Shown here: piece by piece, positions 45,769 through 55,356 of the stretch
Layout of the letters: every line of letters starts with the position of its first letter
Position numbering within the stretch: the first letter of the stretch is position 1
Notes under the pieces: model-generated
The model's input: the letters and a program-made list of their open reading frames with translations, nothing else
Databases searched by the model: none
Told to the model about the DNA's origin: nothing
From: Nocardia sp. NBC_01730
GTDB taxonomy: Bacteria; Actinomycetota; Actinomycetes; Mycobacteriales; Mycobacteriaceae
Assembly: GCF_035920445.1 (NCBI RefSeq)
Contig: NZ_CP109162.1
Span: 6,882,001 to 6,946,000 of the forward strand
Reading direction: 5' to 3'
DNA: 64,000 nt
Program-made: the position numbers and the translations under genes

Positions 45769-46020
45769 ATGGCCGAGGCAATTACCGTCAGCGAGGCACG
45801 GAAGCATCTTTTTCCGTTGGTAAAGCGGGTAAATGAGGATCACGACACGGTCGAGATCGTGTCGAAGTCGGGGCAGGGAAATGCTGTCCTCATGTCCAAA
45901 GAGGACTACGACTCCCTTATCACTACGCTGGAGTTGCTGAGCGACAACGGGCCGAGGCTGCTGAAGTCGATCGCGCAGGCCCGCGCGGGCCGCGTTCACG
46001 AGCATGAGCTGCTCGAGTGA
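45769..46020 (+). CDS. yefM: Antitoxin YefM (Phd/YefM family)
   Basis: 83 residues. ITVSEARKHLFPLVKRVNED at the N-terminus is the Phd/YefM DNA-binding fold, and the C-terminal tail neutralises the toxin. An in-frame extension into map is not credible, because the palindrome and ribosome-binding site lie just before ATG 45769. It overlaps yoeB by four bases. Confidence 0.93.
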   Translation: MAEAITVSEARKHLFPLVKRVNEDHDTVEIVSKSGQGNAVLMSKEDYDSLITTLELLSDNGPRLLKSIAQARAGRVHEHELLE

Positions 46021-46280
46021 GGCTCGTCTTCACGGAGCTTGCGTGGGAGGAGTACGCGTCCTTTCTTCAGCGTGACCGCACTGTTCTGAAGCACGCGAAC
46101 GCGGTGATCGCCGACATTGTGCGCGATCCATTCGACGGCATCGGGAAACCCGAGCCGTTGAAGCACCAGCTGGCCGGGTTCTGGTCGAGGCGGCTCACGC
46201 AGGAACATCGAATCGTCTACCAGGTCACCGGCGAGGATATCGTCATAGTCCGAGTCGGCGGCCACTACGAAAAGTCCTAG
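46017..46280 (+). CDS. yoeB: Toxin YoeB (ribosome-dependent mRNase)
   Basis: 87 residues, full length. LAWEEY near the N-terminus, the Glu in PEPLKHQLAGFWSRRL, LTQEHRIVYQV with the Arg, and the terminal GGHYEKS with the catalytic His match YoeB active-site positions. It cuts mRNA in the ribosomal A site. The GTG start overlaps the yefM stop. Confidence 0.94.
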   Translation: MRLVFTELAWEEYASFLQRDRTVLKHANAVIADIVRDPFDGIGKPEPLKHQLAGFWSRRLTQEHRIVYQVTGEDIVIVRVGGHYEKS

Positions 46281-46469
46281 GCGAAATGGCATGTGGCGCA
46301 ACATGTTACTTCCGGCACCACGGGGGAGGCCGAACCGCGCAACTTTCGGCCATATATCGCTTGATGCCGAGCAGAGTGCGACTCGCGGACGATCTGCGAC
46401 GAGCCTATGCGGTGTCGGATCAGTAGGCCGATCGCACGGTGTGCATGTCCGTCTAGCAGTTCTGACTTG

Positions 46470-47270
46470 TCAATCGACGACGAGGTCAGCCCGGCGGCTC
46501 GCGCGGATTACCCAGGTCCGCAGTGGCATGTCGAACTCGCCCTCGACCGTTTCCGGCCTGCTGCGCAGGTAGTCCGTGACACGGCCGAGCACCTCGGTTC
46601 GCTGTTGGGCCGAAACCACCAGTGTGTACGAATACGTCCCGATGGTCGCGGCGAGCGATTCGGCGGTCCGCCGATGGGCATGCGGGAACTCAGCGTGCTC
46701 GAAATCCTGGAATAACGGGTGCTCGGGCAGCTTGTCGTCACCCGATTTCGGCAGTGGGGACGACGTATCCGATCGGGCGACGCGCGCCAGCCCGGCGACC
46801 CAGTCGACCCGCATGTCGTCGGTATTCCAGAGCGCTGCGAACACCCCGTCATCGCGCAGTACACGCGCGAACTCCGGGAAGGCGCGCTGCTGGTCGAACC
46901 AGTGGAACGCCTGCCCGGCCACGATCGCGTCAACCGAGCTGTTCGGCAGCGGAATCGACTCCGCCGCACCGTCATGCGCGGTTACCTCGGGCAGTCGCCG
47001 TACGAGCTCGGCGCGCATTTCGGCATCGGGTTCGACCGCGATCACGGTAGCGCCTGCAGCGAGCAGTCCCCCGGTGAGCTTGCCGGTACCTGCACCGAGG
47101 TCGAGAACGACTGGCGCCTGCTTGTCCGCAATGGGTTGTAGTGCCCACTGGATGGCGTCCGCCGGGTAGTCCGGCCGGTGTTCGGCGTAGGCGGCGGCAT
47201 GCACGCCGAAGGAGCTCGCCCGCTTGGCGCGCAGGGCAGTTGTCGCGTCGGGATCGTTCGAATTCCCCAT
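46470..47270 (-). CDS. Class I SAM-dependent methyltransferase
   Basis: 266 residues. VLDLGAGTGKLTGGL is the SAM-binding motif I, IAVEPD the acidic strand-2 end, and VDAIVAGQAFHWFD motif IV of Methyltransf_11-type enzymes. The C-terminal part is variable and the substrate is unknown. Transcribed towards yoeB. Confidence 0.9.
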   Translation of the reverse strand: MGNSNDPDATTALRAKRASSFGVHAAAYAEHRPDYPADAIQWALQPIADKQAPVVLDLGAGTGKLTGGLLAAGATVIAVEPDAEMRAELVRRLPEVTAHDGAAESIPLPNSSVDAIVAGQAFHWFDQQRAFPEFARVLRDDGVFAALWNTDDMRVDWVAGLARVARSDTSSPLPKSGDDKLPEHPLFQDFEHAEFPHAHRRTAESLAATIGTYSYTLVVSAQQRTEVLGRVTDYLRSRPETVEGEFDMPLRTWVIRASRRADLVVD

Positions 47271-47299
47271 GCGTTCACCCTACGGCGGGGCGGGCGACC

Positions 47300-47728
47300 C
47301 TACGATGCGCCGGGTAGCCGCCGGATGCCCGCGCAGACTTCGGCCGCCAGATCGTCGTAGCCGACGGCGAGCTCGCCGAGGCGCTGCCAGGCCTCCCGGA
47401 GGTCCCATTCGGAGGCTCTGGCGAGCGCCGCGTAGGCGTGCGCGGTGAACTTGGCCAGGCGGTCGATCACGGCGCCGATGGTCTCGGTGTGCACATGTGC
47501 CGCGCCGTGTGCGGGTGGCAGTTGTACAGTGATCCAGCGGTCGATATCGCGAATCAGTCTCGCGCGCAACGCGTCGATCTCGTCGATGTCCGCGTCGGCC
47601 ATGGCGAGCATGCGCTCGTGCAGTGTTGTCAGCTCGTGTGCGCAGCGCAGCATCGGGTTTCCTCCCGACAGCTCGCCTCTGCACGCTTGCAGTACTTGAT
47701 GTTTTGCGGGCAGGGACGTCATCGTCAT
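47300..47728 (-). CDS. DUF4254 protein
   Basis: 142 residues from the ATG that overlaps the preceding stop (ATGA). IDEIDALRARLIRDIDRWI and the HTETIGAVIDRLAKF motif are typical of DUF4254, a helical family of unknown function. It forms a two-gene unit with the 47725-48183 gene, parallel to the 31248/31760 pair in the island. A longer in-frame upstream extension is a shadow. Confidence 0.8.
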   Translation of the reverse strand: MTMTSLPAKHQVLQACRGELSGGNPMLRCAHELTTLHERMLAMADADIDEIDALRARLIRDIDRWITVQLPPAHGAAHVHTETIGAVIDRLAKFTAHAYAALARASEWDLREAWQRLGELAVGYDDLAAEVCAGIRRLPGAS

Positions 47729-48183
47729 CGTTTCCCTGATCTCATGCAGGAGCGGACGGTGTCGACAATGGACGAGCCGGAAGGGCGGAAACCGTTCTGC
47801 GGAGGCACGATCCACCGGCGGTACTTGGCGTGGGCATCGACGGGGGAGGGCAGTGCGATCTCGCCGCCTCTGGGCACGATCGACACGTTGAGGCGGAACA
47901 GTTCGGCGAACAGCCGGACGTCGTCGGATAGATCGGGGTGGATCAGGAAAGTCCATCGCCCGGATCGCACGTGGGAAATAATCGGACCCGGCTGGATTCG
48001 CCGGTGGGCGAGTTCGCTGCGGACCTGCTGCCCGAGCGCGGCGGGCATCGTGATCGCACCGACGAAGCCGGCCCGGACGACGATTCGGCCGATCTCGGGG
48101 TGGACACCGGCGGGCAGGTCGCAGGTGTGTCGGTAGTAGGCGCATCGTGCGGTAGGTGTATCCGCTAACGCCATTTGGTCCAT
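47725..48183 (-). CDS. Unknown protein, paralogue of the 31.2-kb gene
   Basis: 152 residues. It shares several motifs with the protein at 31248-31763 (GRIVVRAG, GPIISHVRSGRWTFLIHPDL, IALPSPVD, NGFRPSG). No family name or activity is recognised. Two starts (48183 and 48174) are possible. Confidence 0.75.
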   Translation of the reverse strand: MDQMALADTPTARCAYYRHTCDLPAGVHPEIGRIVVRAGFVGAITMPAALGQQVRSELAHRRIQPGPIISHVRSGRWTFLIHPDLSDDVRLFAELFRLNVSIVPRGGEIALPSPVDAHAKYRRWIVPPQNGFRPSGSSIVDTVRSCMRSGKR

Positions 48184-48506
48184 GGGAGCCTCGGCTAGCT
48201 TCGTCTGTCTTCTCAGGTCGTCCGGTCGGTGCTATGGCGTCGGTGCTGTGATCCGGCGCACCTTTCGGGCGCTGTTTCAGTAGAGCACTCCCACGGAACG
48301 GTATTAACATTCCGTTCAATTTGTTCTCGGAAGATTCCGCTGCGCCCCGGTCACCGGCGTAACTCGACGCACATTCCTATATTCAGTTTGTCTCACTAAC
48401 TGCTGGTCTAATCACCGGCGAGCGGGCGGTCGGGAACCCATGGCATCCTGTTCATCGCCGTTCGCTATAAGAGCCGCAAGTTTGCTGCGACATCTTGTGG
48501 TGCGGC
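48184..48506. other. Intergenic region
   Basis: 323 bp upstream of the DUF4254 pair. It contains an AT-rich patch with short inverted arms AACGG/CCGTT (near 48297-48318), possibly part of a promoter on the minus strand. No gene is seen. Confidence 0.4.
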
Positions 48507-50030
48507 TCATGGCGTCGTTCGGAAGAACAGTGCGCGGTCGCCGTGCTCGGCCAGTGGTGTGGTGACGCCGATCTGCCGCAGGCCGCTGTCGGGCAGGTAG
48601 GTGAGGTTCGAGAACATCTTCGTGTTGCCGAAGGCGGCGCGGAGCTTGGTCTCGGTCGCCCGGTCGGCGTTGTAGTCGGCGAGGGTCTTGAAGTCCAGTG
48701 GCGCGAGCGGCTTGTCGAGCGGGGCCTGCCCGGCCGGGCGGCCGAGCGCGGCATACTGGGTGGCCGCGCCGTGCTCGTACCAGCACAGCTCGTAGGCCAC
48801 GTTCTCGGTGACCGTGATGGCCGCCACCGGCCAGTCCTGGGAAAGGCGCAGCGCCAGCGGATGTTTCGCCACCGGCGTGAGCTCCCAGTTCAGGCTCATG
48901 ACCGTCACCCAGCCGCCGTAGGGCTGGTCGATCAGCACGATGTCGTCGCCGAGGGAGCTCGCGGCGTTCACCTGAGGATCGGCGATCTTCCAGTTCTCCC
49001 CGTGCGCACCGAGGTAACTGTCGCGGTCGAGAGGATAGGCGTCGTCGATCGCGTACGCCGCGATGATCGCGGCGCGCACCTGGGCGATGGCATCGCGGTC
49101 CGGGCAGTACACGCTCAGCGCTCCGAAGGTGGCGCCGATCTGCACCGGCATCGAAGGCGGGTCCGGCTCCGCGCCCGGCGTGAGCGGCCGCAGGCCGACC
49201 AGAGCCAACTTCCAGTTGATCTCCTCGACGGTCGACAGGTCGCCGGAGGACTTGAACATGACCTGCTGCTGGGTCAGCCGCCCGGCCTGTTCGAGCGTGC
49301 GGCAGCCCAGCTCGAGCAGCGCGCGATGCGATTTGGGCGTGAGATCCAGGTCCTGAATCCCGCACGCGCGCAATCGGATCGACATGCTCGTGGAGGTCAG
49401 GGCCGAATACCGTTCGCGATACATGGCGATGGCCTGTTTGCGTGAGCGCCCGACCATCAGCGTCCGCAGCAGGGTGCTCAGGCTGGCGAGGTACTTGCCG
49501 GAGAGGTCCGGGTTCGCGGCGGCGAGTGCGGCGCGGATGCGGGCCGCCTCCTCGGTTGCCGCCACCGCGGCGCCCTGGTCGAGCCTGCCCAGCCAGACGC
49601 CGCACTTGGACAGCCCATCGGCGCAGGGACCGGCGACTTCCGGATGCGCCCTTGCCACGTGCCGGTACACGTCGCATGCGCGGCGGATCGTCGTCGTCGC
49701 GAGCTCCCTGCGACCGCTGTGCCGCGCGGCCTGCTCGAAGGATCGCAGCGCATCGTTCAGCTCGCCCGCGAGGCGTGCCGTCAGTACCTGGCCTCTGGAG
49801 AGCAGTCGCAGGCGGATCGCCACCGCTTCCTCGGCGGGCGCAAGCGCCTCCCTGGTCCGATCGCGGACCGACCCATTGGTCTTGGTGGCGATCAGGCCCT
49901 TGGCGAGTTCGCCGAGAGAGGCGGCGAGCCGCAGCTCGGATTCGACCGAACGGTCGAGGGCCGCATACCGATCGTCGCCGATCCGGCGCTCCAGCGCGTC
50001 CAGATCCATCGCGATCCTCGTTTCCAGCAT
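48507..50030 (-). CDS. TPR-like protein of unknown function
   Basis: 507 residues. The N-terminal ~250 residues are Ala/Arg-rich helices in a TPR-like pattern (EAVAIRLRLLSRG, AAVAATEEAARIRAALAAANPD). The C-terminal ~200 residues are alpha/beta with many aromatics (GGWVTVMSLNWELTPVAKHP, ELCWYEHGAA) and resemble nothing I can name. The start is supported by GGAGGATC just upstream. Confidence 0.7.
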   Translation of the reverse strand: MLETRIAMDLDALERRIGDDRYAALDRSVESELRLAASLGELAKGLIATKTNGSVRDRTREALAPAEEAVAIRLRLLSRGQVLTARLAGELNDALRSFEQAARHSGRRELATTTIRRACDVYRHVARAHPEVAGPCADGLSKCGVWLGRLDQGAAVAATEEAARIRAALAAANPDLSGKYLASLSTLLRTLMVGRSRKQAIAMYRERYSALTSTSMSIRLRACGIQDLDLTPKSHRALLELGCRTLEQAGRLTQQQVMFKSSGDLSTVEEINWKLALVGLRPLTPGAEPDPPSMPVQIGATFGALSVYCPDRDAIAQVRAAIIAAYAIDDAYPLDRDSYLGAHGENWKIADPQVNAASSLGDDIVLIDQPYGGWVTVMSLNWELTPVAKHPLALRLSQDWPVAAITVTENVAYELCWYEHGAATQYAALGRPAGQAPLDKPLAPLDFKTLADYNADRATETKLRAAFGNTKMFSNLTYLPDSGLRQIGVTTPLAEHGDRALFFRTTP

Positions 50031-50137
50031 GATCCTCCGCCAACGCGCGGCGGTCCGCGCAACGCATCTTTTTGGGCGAGTCTGTCACGGTTACCGCCTG
50101 CGCGCACCTGGATCCGCCGAGGCCCGGTGGACCCGTT

Positions 50138-50300
50138 CATGAGTGAGCGTAGCGAGCGAGCAACAGGCACACCGTTATAGCGGTCATGACGGAGCCGAGC
50201 GTCAGTGCGGTGGGAGTCGACGAGCGAGCGTTGCGAGTGAACAGCGACCGTGGTCATGGTGGAACCGAGCGCGAGCGCGGTGGAGTCATCAGCGCGGCGG
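50138..50300. repeat. Imperfect tandem GAGCGAGCG-type repeat
   Basis: Two related units of roughly 75 bp lie in the 323-bp gap before dtd. Each has GAGCG-rich arms around GGTCATG and a CCGAGCG followed by GCGGTG. Similar GAGCGNAGCGAGCG repeats are scattered in actinobacterial intergenic DNA. The rest of the gap (50031-50353) shows nothing else. Confidence 0.5.
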
Positions 50301-50353
50301 TGCAGGCGACCTGTGCGGCTGCCCGGGCCATAGGCAAGGCATGATCGAGAGTC

Positions 50354-50797
50354 GTGCGAGCCCTCTTGCAGCGCGTGACTTCGGCGCAGGTGACTGTCGA
50401 TGACCAGGTCGTCGGTCGCATAGACCCGGCCGACCACGGTGTCCCGCACGGTCTGCTCGTTCTGGTCGGAGTGACCCACTCCGACACCGAGGTGACCGCG
50501 AAGACGTTGGCCGAGAAAGTGTGGTGGCTGCGGATTCTGGAGGGCGAGCGCTCGGCCGCGGATCTGCGCGCTCCGATCCTGGTGGCCAGTCAGTTCACCC
50601 TGTACGCGGACACCGCCAAAGGTAGGCGCCCCTCGTGGTCGGCGGCCGCTCCCGGCGCCACCGCGGAACCCCTCGTCGATGTCTTCGCACAGGCGCTGTG
50701 TGAACTGGGCGCCACGGTCGCCACCGGTCGGTTCGGCGCGCATATGCGGATCGAGCTGGTGAACGACGGGCCGGTAACCCTCCTGCTGGAGATTTGA
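50354..50797 (+). CDS. dtd: D-aminoacyl-tRNA deacylase
   Basis: 147 residues, GTG start. The two cross-subunit motifs SQFTLYAD and [10 protein letters not shown] (Gly-Pro) are intact. It removes D-amino acids, and glycine from tRNA-Ala, to protect translation. Confidence 0.97.
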   Translation: MRALLQRVTSAQVTVDDQVVGRIDPADHGVPHGLLVLVGVTHSDTEVTAKTLAEKVWWLRILEGERSAADLRAPILVASQFTLYADTAKGRRPSWSAAAPGATAEPLVDVFAQALCELGATVATGRFGAHMRIELVNDGPVTLLLEI

Positions 50798-51153
50798 GCG
50801 GATCGGCGGTACTCCGGACCGGCGGCTGTCGACTCCGTCCGTGATTGCATTGTGTCGCGGCCGATCTCGGGTCCGAGATCCAGCCGCGTTGTTGTCGATA
50901 GCGGATACCTGCTTGTGGCGGTGGAAACACCTGGCCTGCAAGCGACCAGCGCCGGCAAGCCCTGGTGCCGTGGTCGATCGGTAGTTATGTGATGACCTGG
51001 CCGTTGACGGTGACCGAGGCCGGGAAACCCGCTGTGCAATGGCCCGTATAGCTCGATCCTGCCGCACCGGGAGGCTTCCCGCTCGTGGGAGCCTGTGATT
51101 GGGGACCTGCGTTTCAGGCGGCATGCAAGAATGGGGGGATTGTAGGCAAGGCC
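50798..51153. other. Intergenic region
   Basis: 356 bp after dtd. No gene or strong promoter was identified. Upstream in-frame starts for the next gene (51085) fall at its right end. Confidence 0.4.
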
Positions 51154-52755
51154 ATGGGGGCCGATAAGGATGACCGGCGGAAGCGAACAGTGAGCGATCA
51201 GGACAAGGACAACCCAGGCGGGGAAATCCCGGGCGACGCCAACGAGAACAACGAGGCGCCGGATGTCGGTTTCAGTTTGTCGCCGGATGCCCCGGATGCT
51301 GCGGATGCGCCGGATGTTGCGGATGTAGTTGAGGGTGTCGTGGTTTCTGAGGGGGGTGGTGAGGCGGCTGAGGGCCGGGATCGGGTGTTGGCGCGGGAGA
51401 TCGCGGATGTGTTGGCTGGGGCTGCTCCGGAGGGGTGGCGGCAGTTGGATGCGGTGTTCGCGTTGACCACGGTCAATGGGTATGCCGAGGTGGTTTATAC
51501 CGATGGTGAGCGTTCGATGCGCGCGGAGCCGCCTGCGGTGGTGTTGGAGCGGGTGCGGGAGCATCGGGGGTTGGTCGCGGAGTTGGATGGGGAGCCGTGG
51601 TGGCGGTTGCTGGTCCGGTTGAGTGCGGTGGGGGAGTTCGAGGTCGATTACGACTTCGGTGATGAGCCGTTCCCGGATGGGCAGTTGTTCGAGCCCGAGT
51701 CTTATCGCGCGGATGTGGAAGTGTTCCCGCGTGAGACGTTGCCGGTGTGGCTGGCTGCGTATATCGGGCATGGTGGGCGGCAGGCGCGTACCCCGCAGGA
51801 CGCGGCGGTAGGGGCTCGGGCCGACCGGGCGGGCAAGGTGTGGCCGTCGTTGGCGGAGAACGAGTTTCCTGATTTCCCGGAGATGTGGGCGCGGTGGGCG
51901 TGTATTTCGGCGGCTTTCGTCGCGGCGGGTTCGGATTGGGGTCCGCGGGTGTTGCCGTCGATGGGCTGGTTCGAAAGCTCGCGGCGTGGTGGGTGCACGT
52001 TGTATTCGCTGCCGGGTGGTCGTGCGGTGTTGTCGGGTGGGGTGTGGGAGTCGGCGAATCTGGATGCCACCTATAACGATGGTGCGCCGATGCCGAGGTT
52101 TTATGCGGGCGCACCGGAGTGGGTGGCTAATCCGGTGCTGAACCCGCGGGCAGCGACGGGGTTGATGTCGTTTGTTTATTGGTGGGAGGGTGGGCGTTGG
52201 TATCGGGGTGAGTCCCCGTCGGCGGAGCAGTGCGCTACGGCGGTGCCGGGGGTGTGGACGGCGAACACGGTGGTCGGGATCGTCGCGGGTTTGGCCGCGC
52301 AGCCACCGAGCGCGCAACACCGCAGCGCCGCGGCGGCTTTGGTGTCTGCCGCCGAGGTGGGTGTGGTGACCCGGGACACGGTGGTGAACCTGTTCGCCGA
52401 GGACGACCGGTTCGATATCGATGGCGCGATGTATCAGTTGACGCTGGCGGGGGTGGTGGCGTCGCTGCCACAGCAGATGCCGGAAGAGGAAGCGATCTTC
52501 CGGGTCCGTTCCTATGTCGAGGGTCGTGGTTTGGACACGACGGGTTACCCACTCGATCAGCTGGTCGGTGACCGGTTCAGTTGCGGCTGGATGGTGTATG
52601 TGCCGGTACCTCGGGGTGAGATCGCGATCGGCCGGGCCATCTTCTATATCGCTGATGACGGAGTGCTGGAGCACTCGTCGTCCTCGATCGCTCCGACCAC
52701 GTTCGTGAAGGGTTTCGAGCAGCGTTTCCAGCAACGCCAAGGCGCGCAGGTATGA
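51154..52755 (+). CDS. T7SS-locus protein with YezG/DUF600-like domain
   Basis: About 533 residues; starts at 51085, 51154 and 51190 are all possible. An acidic, Asp/Ala-rich N-terminus (~1-80) precedes an immunity-like domain (~95-220) with FEVDYDFGDEPFPDGQLFEP and LPVWLAAYIG, as in YezG/DUF600-like proteins. A second part (~240-530) contains WFESSRRGGCTLYSLPGGR and MVYVPVPRGEIAIGRAIFYI. It may be an immunity or chaperone protein for the giant toxin-like gene downstream. Codons are strikingly G/T-rich compared with housekeeping genes in the window. Confidence 0.65.
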   Translation: MGADKDDRRKRTVSDQDKDNPGGEIPGDANENNEAPDVGFSLSPDAPDAADAPDVADVVEGVVVSEGGGEAAEGRDRVLAREIADVLAGAAPEGWRQLDAVFALTTVNGYAEVVYTDGERSMRAEPPAVVLERVREHRGLVAELDGEPWWRLLVRLSAVGEFEVDYDFGDEPFPDGQLFEPESYRADVEVFPRETLPVWLAAYIGHGGRQARTPQDAAVGARADRAGKVWPSLAENEFPDFPEMWARWACISAAFVAAGSDWGPRVLPSMGWFESSRRGGCTLYSLPGGRAVLSGGVWESANLDATYNDGAPMPRFYAGAPEWVANPVLNPRAATGLMSFVYWWEGGRWYRGESPSAEQCATAVPGVWTANTVVGIVAGLAAQPPSAQHRSAAAALVSAAEVGVVTRDTVVNLFAEDDRFDIDGAMYQLTLAGVVASLPQQMPEEEAIFRVRSYVEGRGLDTTGYPLDQLVGDRFSCGWMVYVPVPRGEIAIGRAIFYIADDGVLEHSSSSIAPTTFVKGFEQRFQQRQGAQV

Positions 52756-52796
52756 CCAGGTCCAGCTCGGTTACGCGGGAAAGATGAGGGTTGCGC

Positions 52797-53156
52797 ATGA
52801 CGCAGAACGAAAGCCTCGACGTCGACACCACAGCTTTGAAAGAAGCCGGCGGTGCTCTCGCCGAGGCCCAGGAAGCGTTGATCAACCACAGCAGGACAGC
52901 GGCGTCGTTGTGGGGCAAGTTCCTGACCGTCGCCGCGGGTGATGATTTCAGCGAGGACTTCATCCGAGACAAGGGCGGGCAGCAAGGCCTGCGGACACAG
53001 TTCACCGCGGTGCACGACGGAAACAACAGTGCCGCCGAGGTGGTCGGTGCCGCGTCCAAGGGGCAGGTCGATGCGGCGGATTCGTTGAAGAATGTCGATA
53101 TCGGGTCCGGTCACACCATCGCCAACACTGTCCCGAACGTCACGGTGAAGGGTTGA
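52797..53156 (+). CDS. Small Esx/EspC-like protein
   Basis: 119 residues, helical, starting MTQNESLDVDTTAL. The pattern of an N-terminal LDVDTTALKEAGGALAEAQ helix and an Ala/Gly-rich C-terminus fits ESX-associated small proteins; no WxG is obvious apart from LWGKF. It comes before a YbaB-like gene and the giant T7SS protein, the usual layout of actinobacterial toxin loci. Confidence 0.65.
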   Translation: MTQNESLDVDTTALKEAGGALAEAQEALINHSRTAASLWGKFLTVAAGDDFSEDFIRDKGGQQGLRTQFTAVHDGNNSAAEVVGAASKGQVDAADSLKNVDIGSGHTIANTVPNVTVKG

Positions 53157-53159
53157 GGC

Positions 53160-53651
53160 ATGGCGGATGATTTTGCCGACGCTTCCTTCGCGGAAGCGAT
53201 GGATTCCTTTACCCAGCAGATGCAGTTGATTTCGGGGTTACAGCAGCAGCGGGCCCGGTTGACCGCGTCGGCTTCGGTGCGGGATCGGCGGGTCACGGTG
53301 ACGGTCAACGCCGACGGTGTGGTGATCGAGACCAAGTTCTCCTCGGATATCGACGATTTGGATTACGACGAGATCGCCGCGGCGATGACCCAGGCCGCGC
53401 AGCAGGCCGCCGCGGAGATCGCTCGCCGGACCGACGAACTCCTCGCGCCGTTGACCGAGCAGAAGATGACGATGCCCAAGTTCTCGGACCTGGTCGAGGG
53501 GTTCCCCGACGTGCAGGGACAGATCCCCGCCGCGCCGGTCGTGTCGCTGGCCCCACCGAACGCGGTGGAACGTCAAGAGGTAGCCGACGACGAACCGGGT
53601 CGGGTAAGGCCGTCGGATCGGTCTTCTGGAGTTTACGATTCCAGCTGGTGA
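53160..53651 (+). CDS. YbaB/EbfC-like protein
   Basis: 163 residues. DRRVTVTVNADGVVIETKFS followed by a helix (IAAAMTQAAQQAAAEIARRT) is the YbaB/EbfC fold; the C-terminal tail is Pro-rich and acidic. It starts 3 bp after the previous gene. Third YbaB-like protein beside a T7SS toxin locus in this window. Confidence 0.82.
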   Translation: MADDFADASFAEAMDSFTQQMQLISGLQQQRARLTASASVRDRRVTVTVNADGVVIETKFSSDIDDLDYDEIAAAMTQAAQQAAAEIARRTDELLAPLTEQKMTMPKFSDLVEGFPDVQGQIPAAPVVSLAPPNAVERQEVADDEPGRVRPSDRSSGVYDSSW

Positions 53652-54879
53652 CCTGAGATGGGTTGCCATGTCCGCTGATTCGGTGCTATCGAATTTCGAT
53701 GGGGTTTCGGTAGCGCGTGTGTGGTGTGGTCGGTCCGTCCCTGAGTATTTCGGGCTGTGTGTCCGATCTTATTTCCGTCGGGTCCGGGTGATCTGACATG
53801 GGTATTCCGTTTCCTCCTCCGGGGATGGCGTGGCTCAGTTATCTGGTCGGTGTCAAGCTGCCGACGATCGATGAAGACGACGTCGGCCAGGTGCAGCAGG
53901 GTTTCGAGCATCTGCAGCAGAACATCAACGGCACGGTGATTCCGGTGGTGGCCATGGCGCGGAACAAATCGCGTCGGGCGTATCCGGAGGGTGACGGCGC
54001 GGATGGTATCGACAAATATTTGGCGCGGATCATCTCGCACAACAAAAGTGTCGCGGGTGGCTATGGTGAGCTGGCCAAAGGGATTCACAGTTACCGCGGT
54101 CAGGTCGTCTCGGCGAAGCTGAACGGTATCTTCGGGCTGATCTGGATGGGCACCGAGTTCGCCAGCAGTAGTCTGTGGGGTCCGGGTGCGCCGTTGCAAC
54201 AGGCGTACGCGGTCGCCTCGACCCGGATCTTCTTCCGCTGGCTGGCCTCGCGTGTGACACAGGAAACCGCGGAGATCCTGGCGCGTATGGCCACCAGGAT
54301 CGCGATCGAGGACACCCCACGGCTGGTGCAGTGGATCACCAGTGACGTGGCGAAAGAAATCTTCAAACACATGGGGAAGGAAGCGTTCCAAGAGTTCTAC
54401 CAGGGGACCGGGCAGGAGCTTCTCGTCGAGGCCGAGATGATCCGTGAGGGTTATCAAGAAAAACTGGACTGGGAAGCGATCAAACAGAACGCGGTGATCT
54501 CCACCATCGCCGGCGGTATCGGCGGTATCGGTGGGCTCGGTATGCAGAAGCTGACCCAGAAATTCAACTGGAACAGCGGCGCCCGCTGGGACCGGATACG
54601 AACCGGTGTCGTCGTCGGTGGTGGCGCGGGGCTCATCGGCCAGGTCGGAGCGATGGTCTCCAACGGCCTGATCTACAACAACTGGCAGACCGATATCTAC
54701 GCGTGGTCCGGTGGCGTCGCCGGTGGCGCGGTCCCCGGAGTGATCGGCGGGTTCCGCGCACCCCGGGTCGGTGAAGGCCAACGGATGCGCCGCAGCGACT
54801 TCACCCTCATCGCCGGACAACCCGATATCGGTGACGGCACCACAACCAGCAACCCGACAACCACCACCACAACCCCCCC

Positions 54880-54965
54880 GATAAACACCAACACCGGCAC
54901 CAACACCGGCACCGGCACCGGCACCAACACCGGGGCCGGCACCGGGGTCGGGGTCGGGAACGGTC
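54880..54965 (+). repeat. Thr/Gly-Asn codon repeats
   Basis: Tandem 6-bp units (ACCGGC/AACACC) in the giant gene encode a GTNTGTGTGT-type linker. In-frame low complexity, prone to slippage. Confidence 0.8.
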
Positions 54966-55352
54966 GGGCGTCCGGCGATACCTCGCCGACAGCGAACACG
55001 ACCACGAATCAAGGGCACAGCAACACCACCACCGAGCCCGGCCACGCCGAGGGGAACGGGTCCGATACTGCGGCGGCATCGAACACCGCCGAGGACGGAT
55101 CCCCACAAGCATCGCAAGCCTCGGCGTCGACCGCGCCGCCTGCCGCGGCAGCCACCACCACTACCGAGACCGGTGCCGGACCGGCTGGTGGTGCGGTAGG
55201 CACCGACCCGCACGGTGGGGCGCTGGTCACCGGAACCCAGCACAGCGAACCCACAGCAGGCCTCGGATCCACCGGGAACACAGCCGCAGACCCCACCCCG
55301 GTCGACGGGCAAGCCACCACACACGCCGACACCCCTGCCCCCGCCACCGGCG

Positions 55353-55356
55353 CCCC
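55353..55356 (+). other. Frameshift site in the giant gene (C run)
   Basis: GGCGCCCCGCCACC contains four C. Five C would join the upstream frame (TPAPATGAP) to the downstream one (ATDTPATDTPATGG), which keeps the same Ala/Thr/Pro/Gly linker character. A one-base deletion or read error is the simplest explanation. Confidence 0.8.
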
